Shown here one piece after another: positions 23,063 through 35,239 of a stretch of DNA of 64,000 bases. The notes beneath the pieces are model-generated. The model worked only from the letters and a program-made list of their open reading frames with translations, ran no database searches and was not told where the DNA came from. The stretch's first letter is position 1. Each line of letters starts with the position of its first letter. Origin of the DNA: Dermatemys mawii (taxonomy: Eukaryota; Chordata; Testudines; Dermatemydidae); NCBI GenBank assembly GCA_007922305.1, contig ML677334.1, positions 20,475,626 through 20,539,625 on the forward strand, written 5' to 3'. The position numbers were made by a program, and so were the translations under genes.

Positions 23063-25470
23063 TAAAGCAGTTTGACAGGTTTAGTCCCAATCTCGTGATT
23101 TAAGTGAATGTTTGCTATTTATTTTGCCTGCGATCCAAACAAAAGTTTGGCTCTGGTGTGGGCACTGCGACGGCGGAAGGGTGTGCTTTTAAAACGGGTC
23201 AATGGAAATCTGCACTGCCGCCCGCGAAAGACAGCCCGGGAGCAGGGAATGTCACCTACTTCCCAGGGCAAACATGGCTCCGAATCACCTCCATTAATCG
23301 CTCCCAGTGAATCTTTGCAAGATCCGGGTGGGGCCTGGAACACAGGTTGTTGCGGGATGACTTCTAGCCGTGTGTGTGTGTTTCTAATTTCTTGACATTT
23401 TTCACTCTGATGAGCACGTACAGACAGACATCTCCAGATGCACACCCAGCCAGCCTCTAAACTCCGGGTTCTTGGTTCCAGGCTGTTTGGAAACGCTAGC
23501 CTCAGTGGAACCTATTGCTTATGCGGGGAGAAGGGGTTGGAGTGGCAGAACAATGTTTTCTCCTGAACCCGGTGTTTCCTTGCTTTTGTGGCTTTAAACC
23601 GGACTCTTATTTATGATACACTTTCCCCCGTTGCTTCCTTTGTGCGTAGATAAGTGTCTTAAACCGAGTTAAAAGCACGGTAATTTCCTCATTCGGTCTG
23701 GTAAGCATATTGTGTGGGGTTTTTTTCTCTAAGCGAGTGTTTTGAGAAAGCTGTTTCCGAGACTCCCAGTTCGTACGAAATAATCCATCAGCCCAGCTCT
23801 GCAATCCAGTTTCCTTTGCCTTTGAGGGGCGGGGGGATGGTTTAAGATTTACACATCGATATAATTTGACTGATGTGACAAACCCATGCCTTTTACTGAA
23901 ACTGTTTTAACTGTTTTTCGTTAGGCTGAAATGTACACACGTCTTTAAGCAGCTTTAAAGAACTTTAAACAGATCTGGCCAATTTTAAAGAGAGTTTTCC
24001 CCGGATGAATTATGCCACTGGAGGGGAGAAATGACTTTTTCAAAGAGCCTATTTGTTTGGCTTTTATGTCACGTTTGCTGATAACATTCACCCCTGTTTC
24101 TTACGACGGAAATAAATCCCACCGCAGACTGTCTCAGGCAGAATTGTACTTACCTATGTGTGTTAGAACTATGATTACATGGTACTTTACAAGCAATTAC
24201 AGTGCATGTGATGATGCTAAACACATTGTACATGTTGATCAATAAAATACAACGGTGGCCAGGAGCAAGCAATAGGTCAGTGCATTTGAGTGCATTAGGA
24301 AAATCAACACTAGTTCCTGATCCTGACTTCCGAAGGCAGGTTAGTTTAAGCATCCATCATCTATCCAGCTTTTAATGCTTCGCATCACATTTGTCCCAAG
24401 GCAATGTAAAGAAAGACCATTTTAAACAAAAGGCTGACACCACACTTCAGGTATGTGTTCAACTGGTTAGACCGTCGAGGGGAGTTTTATTGTTTCGATT
24501 GCAGGGGAAGAAAGGCTGAGATCTGTTAAGCGATTTCGAGCACGTTGTTATGGCGCTTGGCATGAACGGGGGTCTGTGTGCGAGGGGGCTGCTTGTGCCC
24601 AGGCCGAAGGGGAAAACCTCGGTGCAAACAGTCGAAGGCAGACATCGCTGGAGGAAAGACGCAGGAGCATGGACTGTTGAGTCTCTTCTTGCTTTTGTTA
24701 GCCCCCGAGGAGGAGTCTCTTACAAAGCAAGGACTATTGATTGACCCCGGTTTGATGACATACAAAGAGCGTTGGGAAGCGGAGAATCGAGAGTGTGAGT
24801 GAGCTTTTTGAACGGACTTCTACGGACTGAGAGAAAACCAAAACAAAGGACTAATTTCGCGGAGTGGCTAATTCTCGTTGAATCATCCAATCCTTCCTAT
24901 GTAAATGAAGGCAAAGAGTAGTAGTGTTGTCATCTGTCAACACAGTTAGTAGGGAAAGTCGTTAACTGAGAGATGGGTAAATAAATACATCAAAATACTA
25001 AGCTTAGGAGACTCGAACTCTTTTTCTTTTTTCTCTCGCAGCAAGAGGTGGGATCCAGGTTATTTCCCCAGACTTGCGATCCTCTCTTTGGGGGTGGGTT
25101 GGAGGGAAGATTTTAGTATATTTGATGCTGGGTTGAAATTAAGAGAAATCCCTACAAAGGCACCAAACGTCAGAGCGCTTTTCCCATAGGATGCTTCAAG
25201 TGGCAAGAGACGCGGAGTTTTCAAGCGCTATCAGGAAAGTGAAGCAAAGAAGCTACAAAACAAGACGCCCTGGAAAGCGGTTTACATCTTCTCGTTTTCT
25301 AGCACGACTCATTTAATACTATAATTTAATTTAAATTAACAATAATAAAGCTGTTCATATGTTAGAGACAAGTATACTTAAGTCTCGGCAATGGCTGCAT
25401 TTTCTTGCTTTTCACAGCACCACAAATAGTTAAAATAAATTAGATAAATTTAGTTTTAAATTCTAATAAA
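23063..25470. other. Intergenic, apparently unique
   Basis: No gene or recognised mobile element. Short open frames show no domain. The sequence becomes AT-rich near 25300-25470, just before the TTTC microsatellite. Confidence 0.5.
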
Positions 25471-25479
25471 CTTTCTTTT

Positions 25480-25523
<44 letters not shown>

Positions 25524-25536
25524 TNNNNNNNNNNTT

Positions 25537-25596
<60 letters not shown>

Positions 25597-25598
25597 TC
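25471..25598. repeat. (TTTC)n microsatellite containing an assembly gap
   Basis: A near-perfect CTTT/TTTC tetranucleotide run is broken by 10 N at 25525-25534. True length is therefore unknown. On the minus strand it gives an artefactual Lys/Glu/Arg repeat protein. Confidence 0.97.
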
Positions 25599-25888
25599 GC
25601 TTTTGGCTGTGCAAAGAATAATAGTATTTCTTCGCTGAATCTTGATTACGTTGCAAAGGCGTTATGCCTTTGGGATATTATATGTGTAGGATTGTAAATG
25701 ATTTCCAATGGAGTTTTTGACCGATTAGTTGGGATATTCTTATTCTTTATTGCTATAAATAGCAACGCGAATTATTGCTTATGAATTATGAGGTAGGCTG
25801 CGAGGAAAAGTCCTGGGACCTGATCCTGCTCCCCATGAAGTCAATAGCAAATCTGATTTAAGGATCGATAAATAAGGTTCAGGAAAGA

Positions 25889-26075
25889 GGGAGAGCTCAG
25901 TGGTTTAGCATTGGCCTGCTAAACCCCGGACTGTGAGTTCCATTCTTGACGGAGCCATTTAGGGATATGGGGAACAATCTGTTGGATGATTTAGTTAGAG
26001 ATTGGTTCTGCTTTGAGCAGGGGGTTAGACCAGATGGTCTCCTGAGGTCTCCTCCAACCCTGATATTCTATGACA
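25889..26075 (+). mobile_element. tRNA-derived SINE with CR1-like tail
   Basis: The head, GAGAGCTCAGTGGTTTAGCA, carries a Pol III A-box-like AGCTCAGTGGTT. A degenerate B box, GAGTTCCATTC, follows about 40 bases later, then GGGGGCCATTTAGGGAT-type body sequence. The tail, from TTGAGCAGGGGGTTAGACC to CCAACCCTGATATTCTATGA, is the CR1-type 3' end that lets a LINE mobilise it. It is recognised from memory as the tortoise/turtle Pol III SINE type. No exact target duplication was fixed. Confidence 0.8.
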
Positions 26076-26585
26076 TAGGTTCTCGGAGTTCACATACAGG
26101 GGCATGATTGCAGTGGAGGACTGGATCGTCTGATGAAATGATATGAAAAGAGTTGCATCAAGATAAAGCATGATTCAGAAGGTAATATAACTGGTATGGA
26201 GTCTAGAGGAAAAGAGGCACTTTTTGGACCTGATAAACAATACTAATAATACTTAATACAATTAGGAAAGGGTCATAAGCAGAGAGCTGAAAAGAATGGA
26301 ATAGGACACAAAATTCTGCACCTATTTGATGGAACCAACGCATGCTCATTTATAGCCTTCATTTTCATTAGCCAGTTTTCTCCCCAACATAGTGTTCTGA
26401 GACAATGAAATATGATGCAAGCTATTCCCAATGGCTGTCACTGGTTCAAAAAGTTACCCCCAGGCATGAGAACAACCCAACCCGTTGAGTTTTGGACACA
26501 AAGCTCTCCGGAGACATTCACAAATTCACTTGACTTCATAAAAGCAGGATAACATTTTTTGGGAGGAGGGATTTTTTTTTATCAT

Positions 26586-26655
26586 GCATGTATACAGAGC
26601 CTAGCACAATGAGGCCCTGGATCCTTGCCTGAGATCTCTGGACACTACCCCAGTA
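26586..26655 (+). repeat. MIR/CORE-SINE-like tail fragment
   Basis: GTATACAGAGCCTAGCACAATGAGGCCCTGG matches the remembered amniote CORE-SINE tail pattern GTACAGCGCCTAGCACAATGG. It is an isolated old fragment. Confidence 0.5.
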
Positions 26656-27088
26656 CGGAAAACACTTTTGCATTTGGAGCTCTGATATGTGAAAATACTC
26701 CTACAACCAGCCAGCTTCTGAACAGCTGCACAGCTGGGGCTGCTCAAATTGCCTAGCTTATTTCTTCTAAAATACATAGTGATTGAGACTCACCAAGAGC
26801 CATATGCTGCTCTCTGGTAAGCTACATGCAAAAAATGTGTGCCACGTCCCATTTATTGGCTGGCACAGGATAATAGGTTACCATTGCTACTCAGGAATGG
26901 AATATTTCCTGTAGCACAAGTGATAGTGAATTGTAGTTTGGAGCTGATAGTGCCAGCCGCAGTCCCTGCTGATGTGCAATGCTGGGCTGTTGCATAAATT
27001 ACTCCCTTTAGCACCAAAAGACCTTTTCCAGGCCTATATGTTCAGAGGACAACAAAACTATAGAAACTGGCCACCTAAGAGGAACATG

Positions 27089-27090
<2 letters not shown>

Positions 27091-27178
<88 letters not shown>
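27091..27178. repeat. Compound (TG)n(GA)n microsatellite
   Basis: TG repeat from 27091 to about 27155 with one AG interruption, then GA repeat to 27178. Confidence 0.95.
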
Positions 27179-27811
27179 CCTTCTACATAGCTTTCTGGGG
27201 CTCTGCATGGCTAAGGCCTGGGTTCCCTAGGGATTCCCAACTTTGGCTATGTGATCAGACCACATCTTCTGTCTACAGTGCCCTGTCAGCCCCATCTGGT
27301 GGAGGGGTTACTGTGTCAGAAATGCAGTTGTAGCAAATCTGCTGTGATTTTAGTTAAGCTTCCTCCCCGCATCCCATATTCCTGGTCACATGAGTAGAGA
27401 GAATAGGCACCTTGGGCATTTACAGAGAAACAACTTGTGTGTTTAACAGAAAACAACTTCCTTCGCCCCACCCATCATGGCTTCTTTTGAAAACCCACCC
27501 TCACAAATGCAGAAGACAAGAAGATCTGTCCATTTCTGAAGGATAGCAGAATGCTGGTGGAGCACGTTTGGGAAAGGAGACTTGCTGCCAAAGCTATCCT
27601 GAAAATAACTGATTTATTCCCAGATGGACAACTCATTCCAACTCCTGAGATCAGCAGTGTGGATCCAAGAGAAAAGTTGGCTCAGAGGAGCATATTCACT
27701 CCCTAATCTACATACACAAATCTGTGTTGTCTTTCAGTGGGCAAAATGTCTTCTTCTCTATGTTTGTAGAGTGGAGCCCATAGCATATTGGGGTCTTGAT
27801 CTTATTGGGAT

Positions 27812-27885
27812 AGCTGGGTAATAGTAATAATAATAATAATAATAGTAATAATATAATAATAATAATAAATTAATAATTGTATTAG
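27812..27885. repeat. Imperfect (AAT)n run
   Basis: About 15 AAT/TAA triplets with interruptions such as AGT and TATA. Confidence 0.85.
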
Positions 27886-29884
27886 GGATTATTGAGCATA
27901 TGTTCCAATTATGTCTTTCGCTTTTGATCCAAATATATCTCTATTCCATATGCTTATGTTATTTTTCACCAAATACTGCATCCAGTCCTGTGAAGAGTTT
28001 CTCTTTTGAACTCATGATTATCTCGCAGGAATGAGGCCCATTGTAATTAACTGATACCCTACATGGGAAAACGTGAAAATGATTACATAGAAAATACAAT
28101 AAATGGATAGTTAGACACTTGTTAAATTAATTCCACACACAATGACATTCTCTGGCCTGTTATTTTCCTGATGTACCTCATTTAAGGTCTGATCCAGTGC
28201 CAACTGAAATCCATAGGAGGCTTTGCTTTGACATCCCTGGGAGATGCACTGCATTCTGCGCATCTCGCAGGCCATTTGGGGCTTGGCAGGCTAAGCGTTG
28301 TGAGGTGAAACCTCAGCTCATCTGTTTTGAAAATGGTGGTTAGATGTGGGGAAATGTGCTCTAATTATATTTATATTATAAGTGGTGGAAATAACAGGGT
28401 ATGTGATGGATTTATTTGAATACTCTGTTACATATGGAATATATATCAGGGATAGATGTGGTATGCTAATTTTATCCACACTGGTGAACCAGAGAACGTA
28501 GAGACTTGTGGGGTTAGAGGGACCTAAGAGATTGACTGAGTTGTGTGGTCACTTATCTCACTAATGGGCAGAGCAGGCCTTTGGGACTTGTAAAATGCAT
28601 AATGATGGTATAGTGGTATACCCAAATTTGAAAAACAATCCCTGGTTTGACAGTTACATGTGGGATAAGTTGTTGTCTGAGGGCATCACTATGTACTCTG
28701 AACACTTGATGAGTAACCTGCTAACTCTGTCCAGATCTGGGAACTGAGGAGGAAGCATATAGAGGGAAGGGGAGGCAGGAGAGAATGAAGAGGTTGTGGA
28801 GAGAATGGAGCGATGGAGGTGGTTGTCTGTGAGGGAAGGGGCTATGACATAAAAAGGAATAAAAAATAAGGAAATAAAAAGTGATGTGATAGGAGAAGTG
28901 TAACCCCCTAAACCCTAAAGCAAACCTTGCTGGTAAGAATAAAGGGACTTGGCCTTGATTTTCTTCTCACATACATGGTATAAACAAATAATAATTAAAG
29001 TCAACGGGGTTACACTAGTGTAAGTCTGGGATATGTGAGAGGAGAATTCTGCTTCTTGAAGTCAGAGGAAGGTTTTCTGTTGACAACAACTGAAGCAGGA
29101 TTGGCCCTCAAAGAACCATTTGACTCTCATCCATTTTGTACATTGTTTACATGACAGTATTAATCAGAAGTGATCTCTGTAATGTTTTAACAATGCACAA
29201 AAACATTGAAAACGTGGAAATGCTGCAGTTGTTTTTGGTCCCTTGCCATTGGGCGCAGTCCATTTCTGTGGCCATAAGTTGGTTAAATAAGAAACCACAG
29301 TGGGACGGAGTTTGACTGGCTATGCTGTTAGGATTTTGGATAGATTTGGAGTAGCCGATGTGCATTTCATACACACATACATACATTGATATTTTTACAT
29401 TAGTGAAAATAAATACAAATGGAATGCTTGACACATGAGCTCAGTTAGAACAGGAACATAATTTGGCTTGCTGCAAGGAGGAATATTTTTAAAAGTGATT
29501 CAGAAGGAGATGTCGCTATTGGTTAGTTATACCAACAACTTTGCAAAGAGTAGGTTTATGTGTTTATGTGATGAAGTTATTTCCAACTACTGTGGTACAA
29601 ATGACAAATAACACCTGGCTTGCATGAAGGATGCAACCGTTACTGAGACAGCAGTTTATAATGCTCAAGACTGAGGTGCAAAACGCCACACAGTCATTGA
29701 ATTACAGCACACGCTCGATTTTATTACATTTTTCTGCAAAGTGGTGTAAACATCCTTTGTGTGGGCTGTAATGGTGATTTTATTTCCAAGCCCGCTAGGC
29801 CTGGTCCTGGCTCATCCAAATCAATTGTCATGCCACTGAGTTCAATGGAAGCAGGAAGGGGCCTCACCTGTCTGAGTACGTGAA

Positions 29885-30135
29885 GTAGAGCCGGTTGACA
29901 TTTTTTCAGTGAAAAACAGCATTTTGGCCAAAATGATTTTTTTTTGCTGTGGGAAATATTAATTCTAACTGAAATTTTCAATGAAACATTTTCAGTGGTT
30001 GAAAACATTTTTGTTTTGCTTTTTCTTTCCTTTCTTTCTCTGCGGGATATATGGGGGAAAATGTGCAAAGCATTCCCCCCCCCACCCAGTTTTTGCTTTA
30101 CTCAAAAAACCAAAACATTCCAACTAAATGAAAAT
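29885..30135. repeat. Decayed T-rich dispersed repeat
   Basis: Repeated words TTTTCAATGAAA, TTTTCAGTG and TTTTTGTTTTG recur here, near 35780-35945 and near 37040-37140. They look like decayed copies of one AT-rich family, but boundaries and class are unclear. Confidence 0.3.
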
Positions 30136-31268
30136 GGATAAAAATGCATGGAAAATATATGGCATTGTCTGATTAGCTCTGTAGGGTAATGACCTATCTT
30201 CTGATCTCTCTCATTGCAGACGATGGCAAAAACTTCAATGGAATTTGGAGCAGATCACTGCTGCCTTGTTTTCCCAAGCCATAGCACAATAGTACAATAT
30301 GGTGTCATTTGACATGATACTGTTACACTTACACACACACACACAGACACATAAAACAAGCAATGTGGGAGATGCTTACTTATGCAATATGATTTTTCAG
30401 TTTGCATGGAACCCTTTAAAAGATCTGTTCAATAGCTGACATGAATACATGAGTAGAATGATTGCACTTCAACTTTTGAAACTATATTTCAGCAACAATT
30501 TCCTTGTCTACAACTTTACAAGGCTGTAAATAGCCCCTGTGTGCATAATGAATTCTGACATCATAGGCCAGGCCACTTATACACAGCAGGTTTGCCAGAA
30601 CTTTTATTAGCAAGTATACCCTGAGGCTAAACAAAACCCCTCAATTTCTATTATAAATGTTACAATAAAATGTTCCTTTGAGTTTTCCTTGTGTTCCATG
30701 TTCCTTCTTTCTTCCCGTTCCAAGTAATTCTTTCTGCAGAGTATAGGAATTTGATACAGTCAGATTACATAGAAAATGTGTTTTGTTGCAGACATATTGG
30801 ATATTTACTATTGTTACAAGGCAGCTTTCATTGTTAGACTTGCAGGGCCAGTTGAAGAGGGTGGCAAAGAATAAAACCAATATTTCGTTACTCTCATAAT
30901 ACTGCATTGGGGATCACAGTAATTCCTATATGATCTAAGATGTATATGTCTTGCCTTTATTTACCCAAATGGTGCATGTAATGAAACTTAAATATGTTAC
31001 TACATGGGGGAAAAAAGTGGACAGAAAGCATTAAAAAAGAAAAAAGAGAATGCAGGGGGAAAAATTATATACTTTTTAGTGGAATAATTTTGTAAAGAAA
31101 TTCTCTCTCCTACTTGGTCTATATTCTTATTTGCCTACCCATCAGTGATGTTCTAGGTTCTTATATAAAAGACAGTAAAAACTAATGCAAATATAAAACT
31201 GCTTTTTTTTTCATGTTAGCATGTGTGTTTGTCATACAGTGCCTTACAGAAAACCTATACCTTGACAC

Positions 31269-31436
31269 CAGGGCCGGATATCCAGTTGGGCACAGTAGGC
31301 ACGTGCCTTGGGGTGCTGGCATCCTAGGGGCACCTCTCGTCTCTAAAACTGTGTGCAACACGAAGGTCAGCCGCAGGCAGAGGGGGCACTGAAGCTGCTG
31401 TGCCTAGGGGCATGTAAGGTGTAAATTCGGGCCCTG
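31269..31436. mobile_element. Non-autonomous hAT-type DNA transposon, 168 bp
   Basis: It begins CAGGGCCGG and ends CGGGCCCTG, so the terminal inverted repeats are CAGGGCC-type. The flanks are CTTGACAC (31261-31268) and CCTGACAC (31437-31444), an 8-bp target duplication with one mismatch, as expected for hAT transposons. It has no transposase. Confidence 0.75.
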
Positions 31437-31529
31437 CCTGACACTTAAAACTAGGTGTAGCACTTACTTTTTTAAAATCAGCTCATATTATTCAATAACA
31501 CTGCTCATGGAAGTAAGAAATAGCACCAG

Positions 31530-31650
31530 TTTAGGAGAACAGGCCTGGCTTCTATTCCAGACTCAAGATTGTTGGGTAAGTCACTTATCTATTGTAGAAA
31601 AGCTGTATATAAGAGCCAGGTATTATTATTATTTTATTATTCAGAAAGTA
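31530..31650 (+). repeat. Possible CORE-SINE fragment
   Basis: GGCCTGGCTTCTATTCC followed by TTGTTGGGTAAGTCACTT resembles the MIR body pattern (GACCTTGGGCAAGTCACTT). Old and degraded. Confidence 0.4.
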
Positions 31651-32814
31651 TTTGCTTTAGTCCCATTGATTAGTTAGTTAAGCACCTGTTTAAGTGTTTC
31701 CCTGAAACGAGGCCTATATCTAGTTACAAATGCTATCTAAGTGTGATCTGTTCTTTTGTCCTATGCTAAAGGACTTGATATATAGTATAGTACTGCAATG
31801 CTTACTATGCACCAAAATAAGAGAGCTTGCTGGTATTAACTGTGTTATTCCTGTTGTCTCCCCAAGCTTTTTGGATATTTTTATGAAGAGCTGAATGCTA
31901 GACACAGAACTCACCAGTAGCCACTCAAATAATGCCTTCCACAATTTTTCTTTCATTATCTCTCTGTTTTCAAGGCCCTTTCATATATACCCTTATGTTC
32001 CTGGATCTCTGAAACACAGAAATCACAAGTTCTGTGTAAGCTCTAGATTTACAAACTCCATGCCCATGTCTTTTTAATCAAGTTAAACAGATGTGAAGCT
32101 ACATTCTTTTTCAATTAGATTTCGTCTGGGTGTTTTTTAAACACCATAATATGTAGATGAGAATTTTAAGAGTAACAGCCAATATCCAAGTTTCGACAGC
32201 ATCTCGACTCCTATGATGCAGGAAAGCCCAGTTGTGACTCTGAGAAAATTTTAGCTACACTAAATGGTCTCTCTAACCAGAACTGATTTTCTTTTCCTTT
32301 TATGAACTCATCAAGTGAACATGAAAAGTGATAAGAGAGTTTTGTTTGGCCCAGTTCCTATGGCAGAGAAGCATCTTATTAGCTTGTTTTATTTTCCCCC
32401 TTGGCATATTGTAAGTTTAATTGTTATTAAATAGGTTATCAAGAGGTCAGTGGGCTAACTGGTTGTTTGGATTTCCTAAAATTGTGCCCCTCGCTAAACG
32501 TGGCTAAAAAGATTGTTTACAGACTGCTCTGTGAACCTGGACTGCACACTAAAAATTGCACACAATGCTACTACTATTTTGGTTTCCCCTCTCCACCCTC
32601 CCAGTCAACCTAGGCATTTCAGAACTTCGTGGGGTTCATTAAGATTCTTAAAAAAGCAGAAGACAGGCTTCAGAAACTCGTAGTTCTACAGACTCCTCAG
32701 TTCATCCTTATGAGATTTGCAGTAAAGAAGTGCAGTGCAGGCAGCGAGATCATTAAACAAAGACTTAGGCACTTGTAAGTGGCCTTTAAAATGTCATGGT
32801 ATTGTGGTGAAGGA
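31651..32814. other. Intergenic, nothing recognised
   Basis: AT-rich sequence without a gene or a clear repeat. Short open frames have no domains. Confidence 0.5.
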
Positions 32815-33085
32815 ATTAGACTGAGACTCAGAGCTGTGTTCACTTCCTCTGACACTGACTTCTTATGTGATCTTAGGTGAGTCACTTAGTCTCTCTGGGC
32901 CTCAGTTTCCCAGCTGTAAAATGGGGATGATAGCATTCCTTTCTCCTGCTGTTTGTCTGTCTTGTCTATTTGGATAGTAAGTTTTTCTGGACAGGGACTG
33001 TCTCCTACAATATGTTTGTACATTGTCTAACACATTTGTCACTAACACCTGCTGCAACTGTGGTGCAGCAGTATAAAATGCCATC
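32815..33085 (+). mobile_element. MIR/CORE-SINE-type element
   Basis: GTGATCTTAGGTGAGTCACT, then CTCTCTGGGCCTCAGTTTCC and GCTGTAAAATGGGGATGATA are diagnostic MIR-type words. A tail with GGACAGGGACTGTCTCCTAC and TGTTTGTACATTGTCTAACAC follows. It is an old amniote SINE, long since inactive. Confidence 0.7.
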
Positions 33086-33712
33086 CTGGGGAGAGAGACA
33101 GCTAATGAGAGAATAGCTTAAGCTGAGGAGATGTCCTTGAATGTGCCTGAAGAGGGTAGTTGAAAGAGGGTTAGAGAGGAAGGAGGTGAAAAGAGATTGC
33201 CTGGGGGATGAGAGGAGGGGAAGCAGATTTGCTGAGAAAACCCTGGCTCCTTTTCCCTTGAAAAATACAGAAAAGCAGCCTGAATATATAATATTCTTAA
33301 TGTTTTATCTCACCCATTTGCACCATCAGGATAACATTAGAAAGCCCATGTTGCTATCAGATTTACAGTATGCTGCTAAAACATTTTACTTAGGAAGGAA
33401 TATGGGAAATAGATATTTTATAGGGATTAATACCAATGCCTTTTAACTGTATATGTATAGGGAATTTTCCAAGAGGACTGCAGTTTGAGAGCACTGCCTG
33501 GAAACTGAGCACTCAGTTTTGGATGCTCCAGAAATCACAGAGGTTTTCAAAGGTGAGGGTGAGTGGTGCTGGAATTGGTAAAATTATGTGCTTGCTCCAG
33601 GTGTGCAAAATGCCAGGGCTTTCTAGCTGGATGCTTAACAACTAGAGCAGTGAGAAATCAGCTGTCACATGAGATTACTGGACACCACCTCTGCAGACAT
33701 GCCAAACCCACA

Positions 33713-34170
33713 TGTAGTAGGGTGCTGGTGCAAAAGGCACCTAATTAGCTCCTACTCAGCCAGCCCCAATCAGGGGAAATAGATTGGGGCTGGGGAAAGC
33801 CTGATGCCTGGCCTAAGGATTGGCTGCACCTGCTGGCCGGAGGACTATAAAGGCTGGGAGGAGGCTGGAAGACAGGGAGGGAAGGGGCGGCGGTGGCTAC
33901 GGCTACGGCTACGGCTACGGCTACGGCTACGGCTACGGCTACGGCTACGGCTACGGCTACGGCTACGGCTACTACTGGCTAGTCTTTTGCCGGACTCCTT
34001 TTTGTAGAAGGTGCCAACTTGGCTGGTAAACCTTGTATATAGCTGGATGCTGATGGTGGGACAATGTTGTAAATAAAGACATGAGTGCTGCACATCTAAA
34101 GCCTCTCTGAGCTTTGTGGGGATGGCCAAGGGGGCCCCAGGAAGTGAGGCAGTAGGAAGGCCCTGTTACA
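33713..34170 (+). mobile_element. LTR-like element, about 458 bp
   Basis: The stretch opens TGTAGTAGGG and closes CCCTGTTACA (TG...CA ends). It holds a TATA-type GACTATAAAGG near 33844 and an AATAAA near 34072, about 230 bases apart, the order expected in a U3-R-U5 LTR. No target duplication was found with these ends, so boundaries are tentative. A GGCTAC hexanucleotide array lies inside it. Confidence 0.4.
33895..33972. repeat. (GGCTAC)13 perfect hexanucleotide array
   Basis: There are 13 exact GGCTAC units (78 bp). Read as protein it would give Gly-Tyr, Arg-Leu or, on the minus strand, Ser-Arg repeats; these are artefacts of the array. It lies just after the TATA-like word of an LTR-like element. 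Confidence 0.97.
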
Positions 34171-34517
34171 CCATGGGGGGAAAAAAAGCAGAAATTGGGC
34201 TTGTTTTTGGCTTAAATGGCTTGTGAGTTGCTTGTTGCCTAGTTTTTGGCTTGTTTCTTGTTTGGTTTGTAGCTTATTGTTTCAGTTTTTTTAATCGCAA
34301 GCAGGGGCAAAGTGGGGAGAGAATCAGGGATGCATAGCGGGTCCACTGGAGTCCTAGACTGCACGTTGAGGGATCTAATCACATAGTGTGATGGAGTTCT
34401 TAGGGATGGTCTTGTTTTGAAATGGAATTAGCTTGATTTTTTGGGGGCTTATTTTGAAAGTCAGGATTCTTATTTACTGTGTGAAAGTTGGCAACTGTGC
34501 ATCTCTGCTGTGCCCAT

Positions 34518-35239
34518 TGTGATGGAGTCACACCAGAAGGGTATAGGAGAGTGCTGGAAGGCAGGTATATCAGCCTCAGGATGTGCAGGCCCCTGTTCCC
34601 TGGATAACCAAACAAAGGCTACTCCAGTCCAATCAAGACACCTAGGGCCAATTAAGAACCTTCTAGAAAGAAGAAGAAACAGCTAGCCTGATTGGGACAC
34701 CTGAAGCCAATCAGGGGCTGGCTGAAACTTGTTAAAGACCTCCTAGTTAGTCAGGTGAGGGGTTGAGGGGGAGCCAAGGAGAAAGGAGCTGGAGGAGAGG
34801 AAGCTTTGCTGTAATCTGAGGTAAGGGAGAAGTGGGAGAGCTGTGGGGAAGTGGCCCAGGGAAAAGTAGCAACTCTGTCAGTGAAAGGTTGGCTGCCAAT
34901 AGCTACTACCAGTAGGGTCCCTGGGCCGGAACCCGGAGTAGAGGGCAGGCCTGGGTTCTCCCCAACCTGCTACTACTGAAACACCACCTGGAAGGGGAAG
35001 GCAGGCCCCTAACAGAACAGGAGGCTATACTGTGTTGAAATAAGCCCAGAGGGACAACAGAGAATGTGGGAGTTCTCTCACCAACTGCTTTGCTGGCTCA
35101 TGATGAGAAGGCCTCAGTAGACTGTAACCCTGGCCTGGAGAGAGAGGGGCTCCGTGAAGGGTCACAGTGAGCTGCTGAGACTAGCACAAACCGCCTGGAA
35201 GCGCAGGACCCACAGCGACAAGGCGAGAGCTTTGCCACA
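34518..35239 (+). mobile_element. Probable solo LTR, 722 bp, 4-bp target duplication
   Basis: It begins TGTGATGGAGTC and ends GCTTTGCCACA, flanked on both sides by CCAT (34514-34517 and 35240-35243). The body, including GGTCCCTGGGCCGGAACCCG and GAGTAGAGGGCAGGCC, is recognised from memory as part of a frequent turtle repeat. No gag, pol or env frame is present, so it is either a solo LTR or a small non-autonomous LTR element. The strand is assumed from the remembered family. Confidence 0.55.

Larger units (their letters stand above)
26076..31268. other. Intergenic, mixed unique and degenerate repeats
   Basis: No coding gene is seen. Inside are a MIR-like tail at 26586-26655, a TG/GA microsatellite at 27091-27178, an AAT-rich run at 27812-27885, palindromic family members near 28187-28240 and 29806-29875, and a T-rich decayed repeat at about 29885-30135. 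The rest is AT-rich and not recognised. Confidence 0.5.

Noticed and set aside
25456..25656. Lys/Glu/Arg repeat frame on the minus strand
   Set aside because: It is the translation of the TTTC microsatellite, runs through N bases and is not a gene.
27008..27208. CRISPR-like or coding repeat in the TG/GA stretch
   Set aside because: It is a plain dinucleotide microsatellite without unique spacers. The frames are Val-Cys or Thr-His artefacts.
33820..34029. Frame encoding a Gly-Tyr repeat protein (also Arg-Leu and Ser-Arg frames)
   Set aside because: It is a simple translation of the GGCTAC array inside an LTR-like repeat. Every frame is open because the repeat has no stop.
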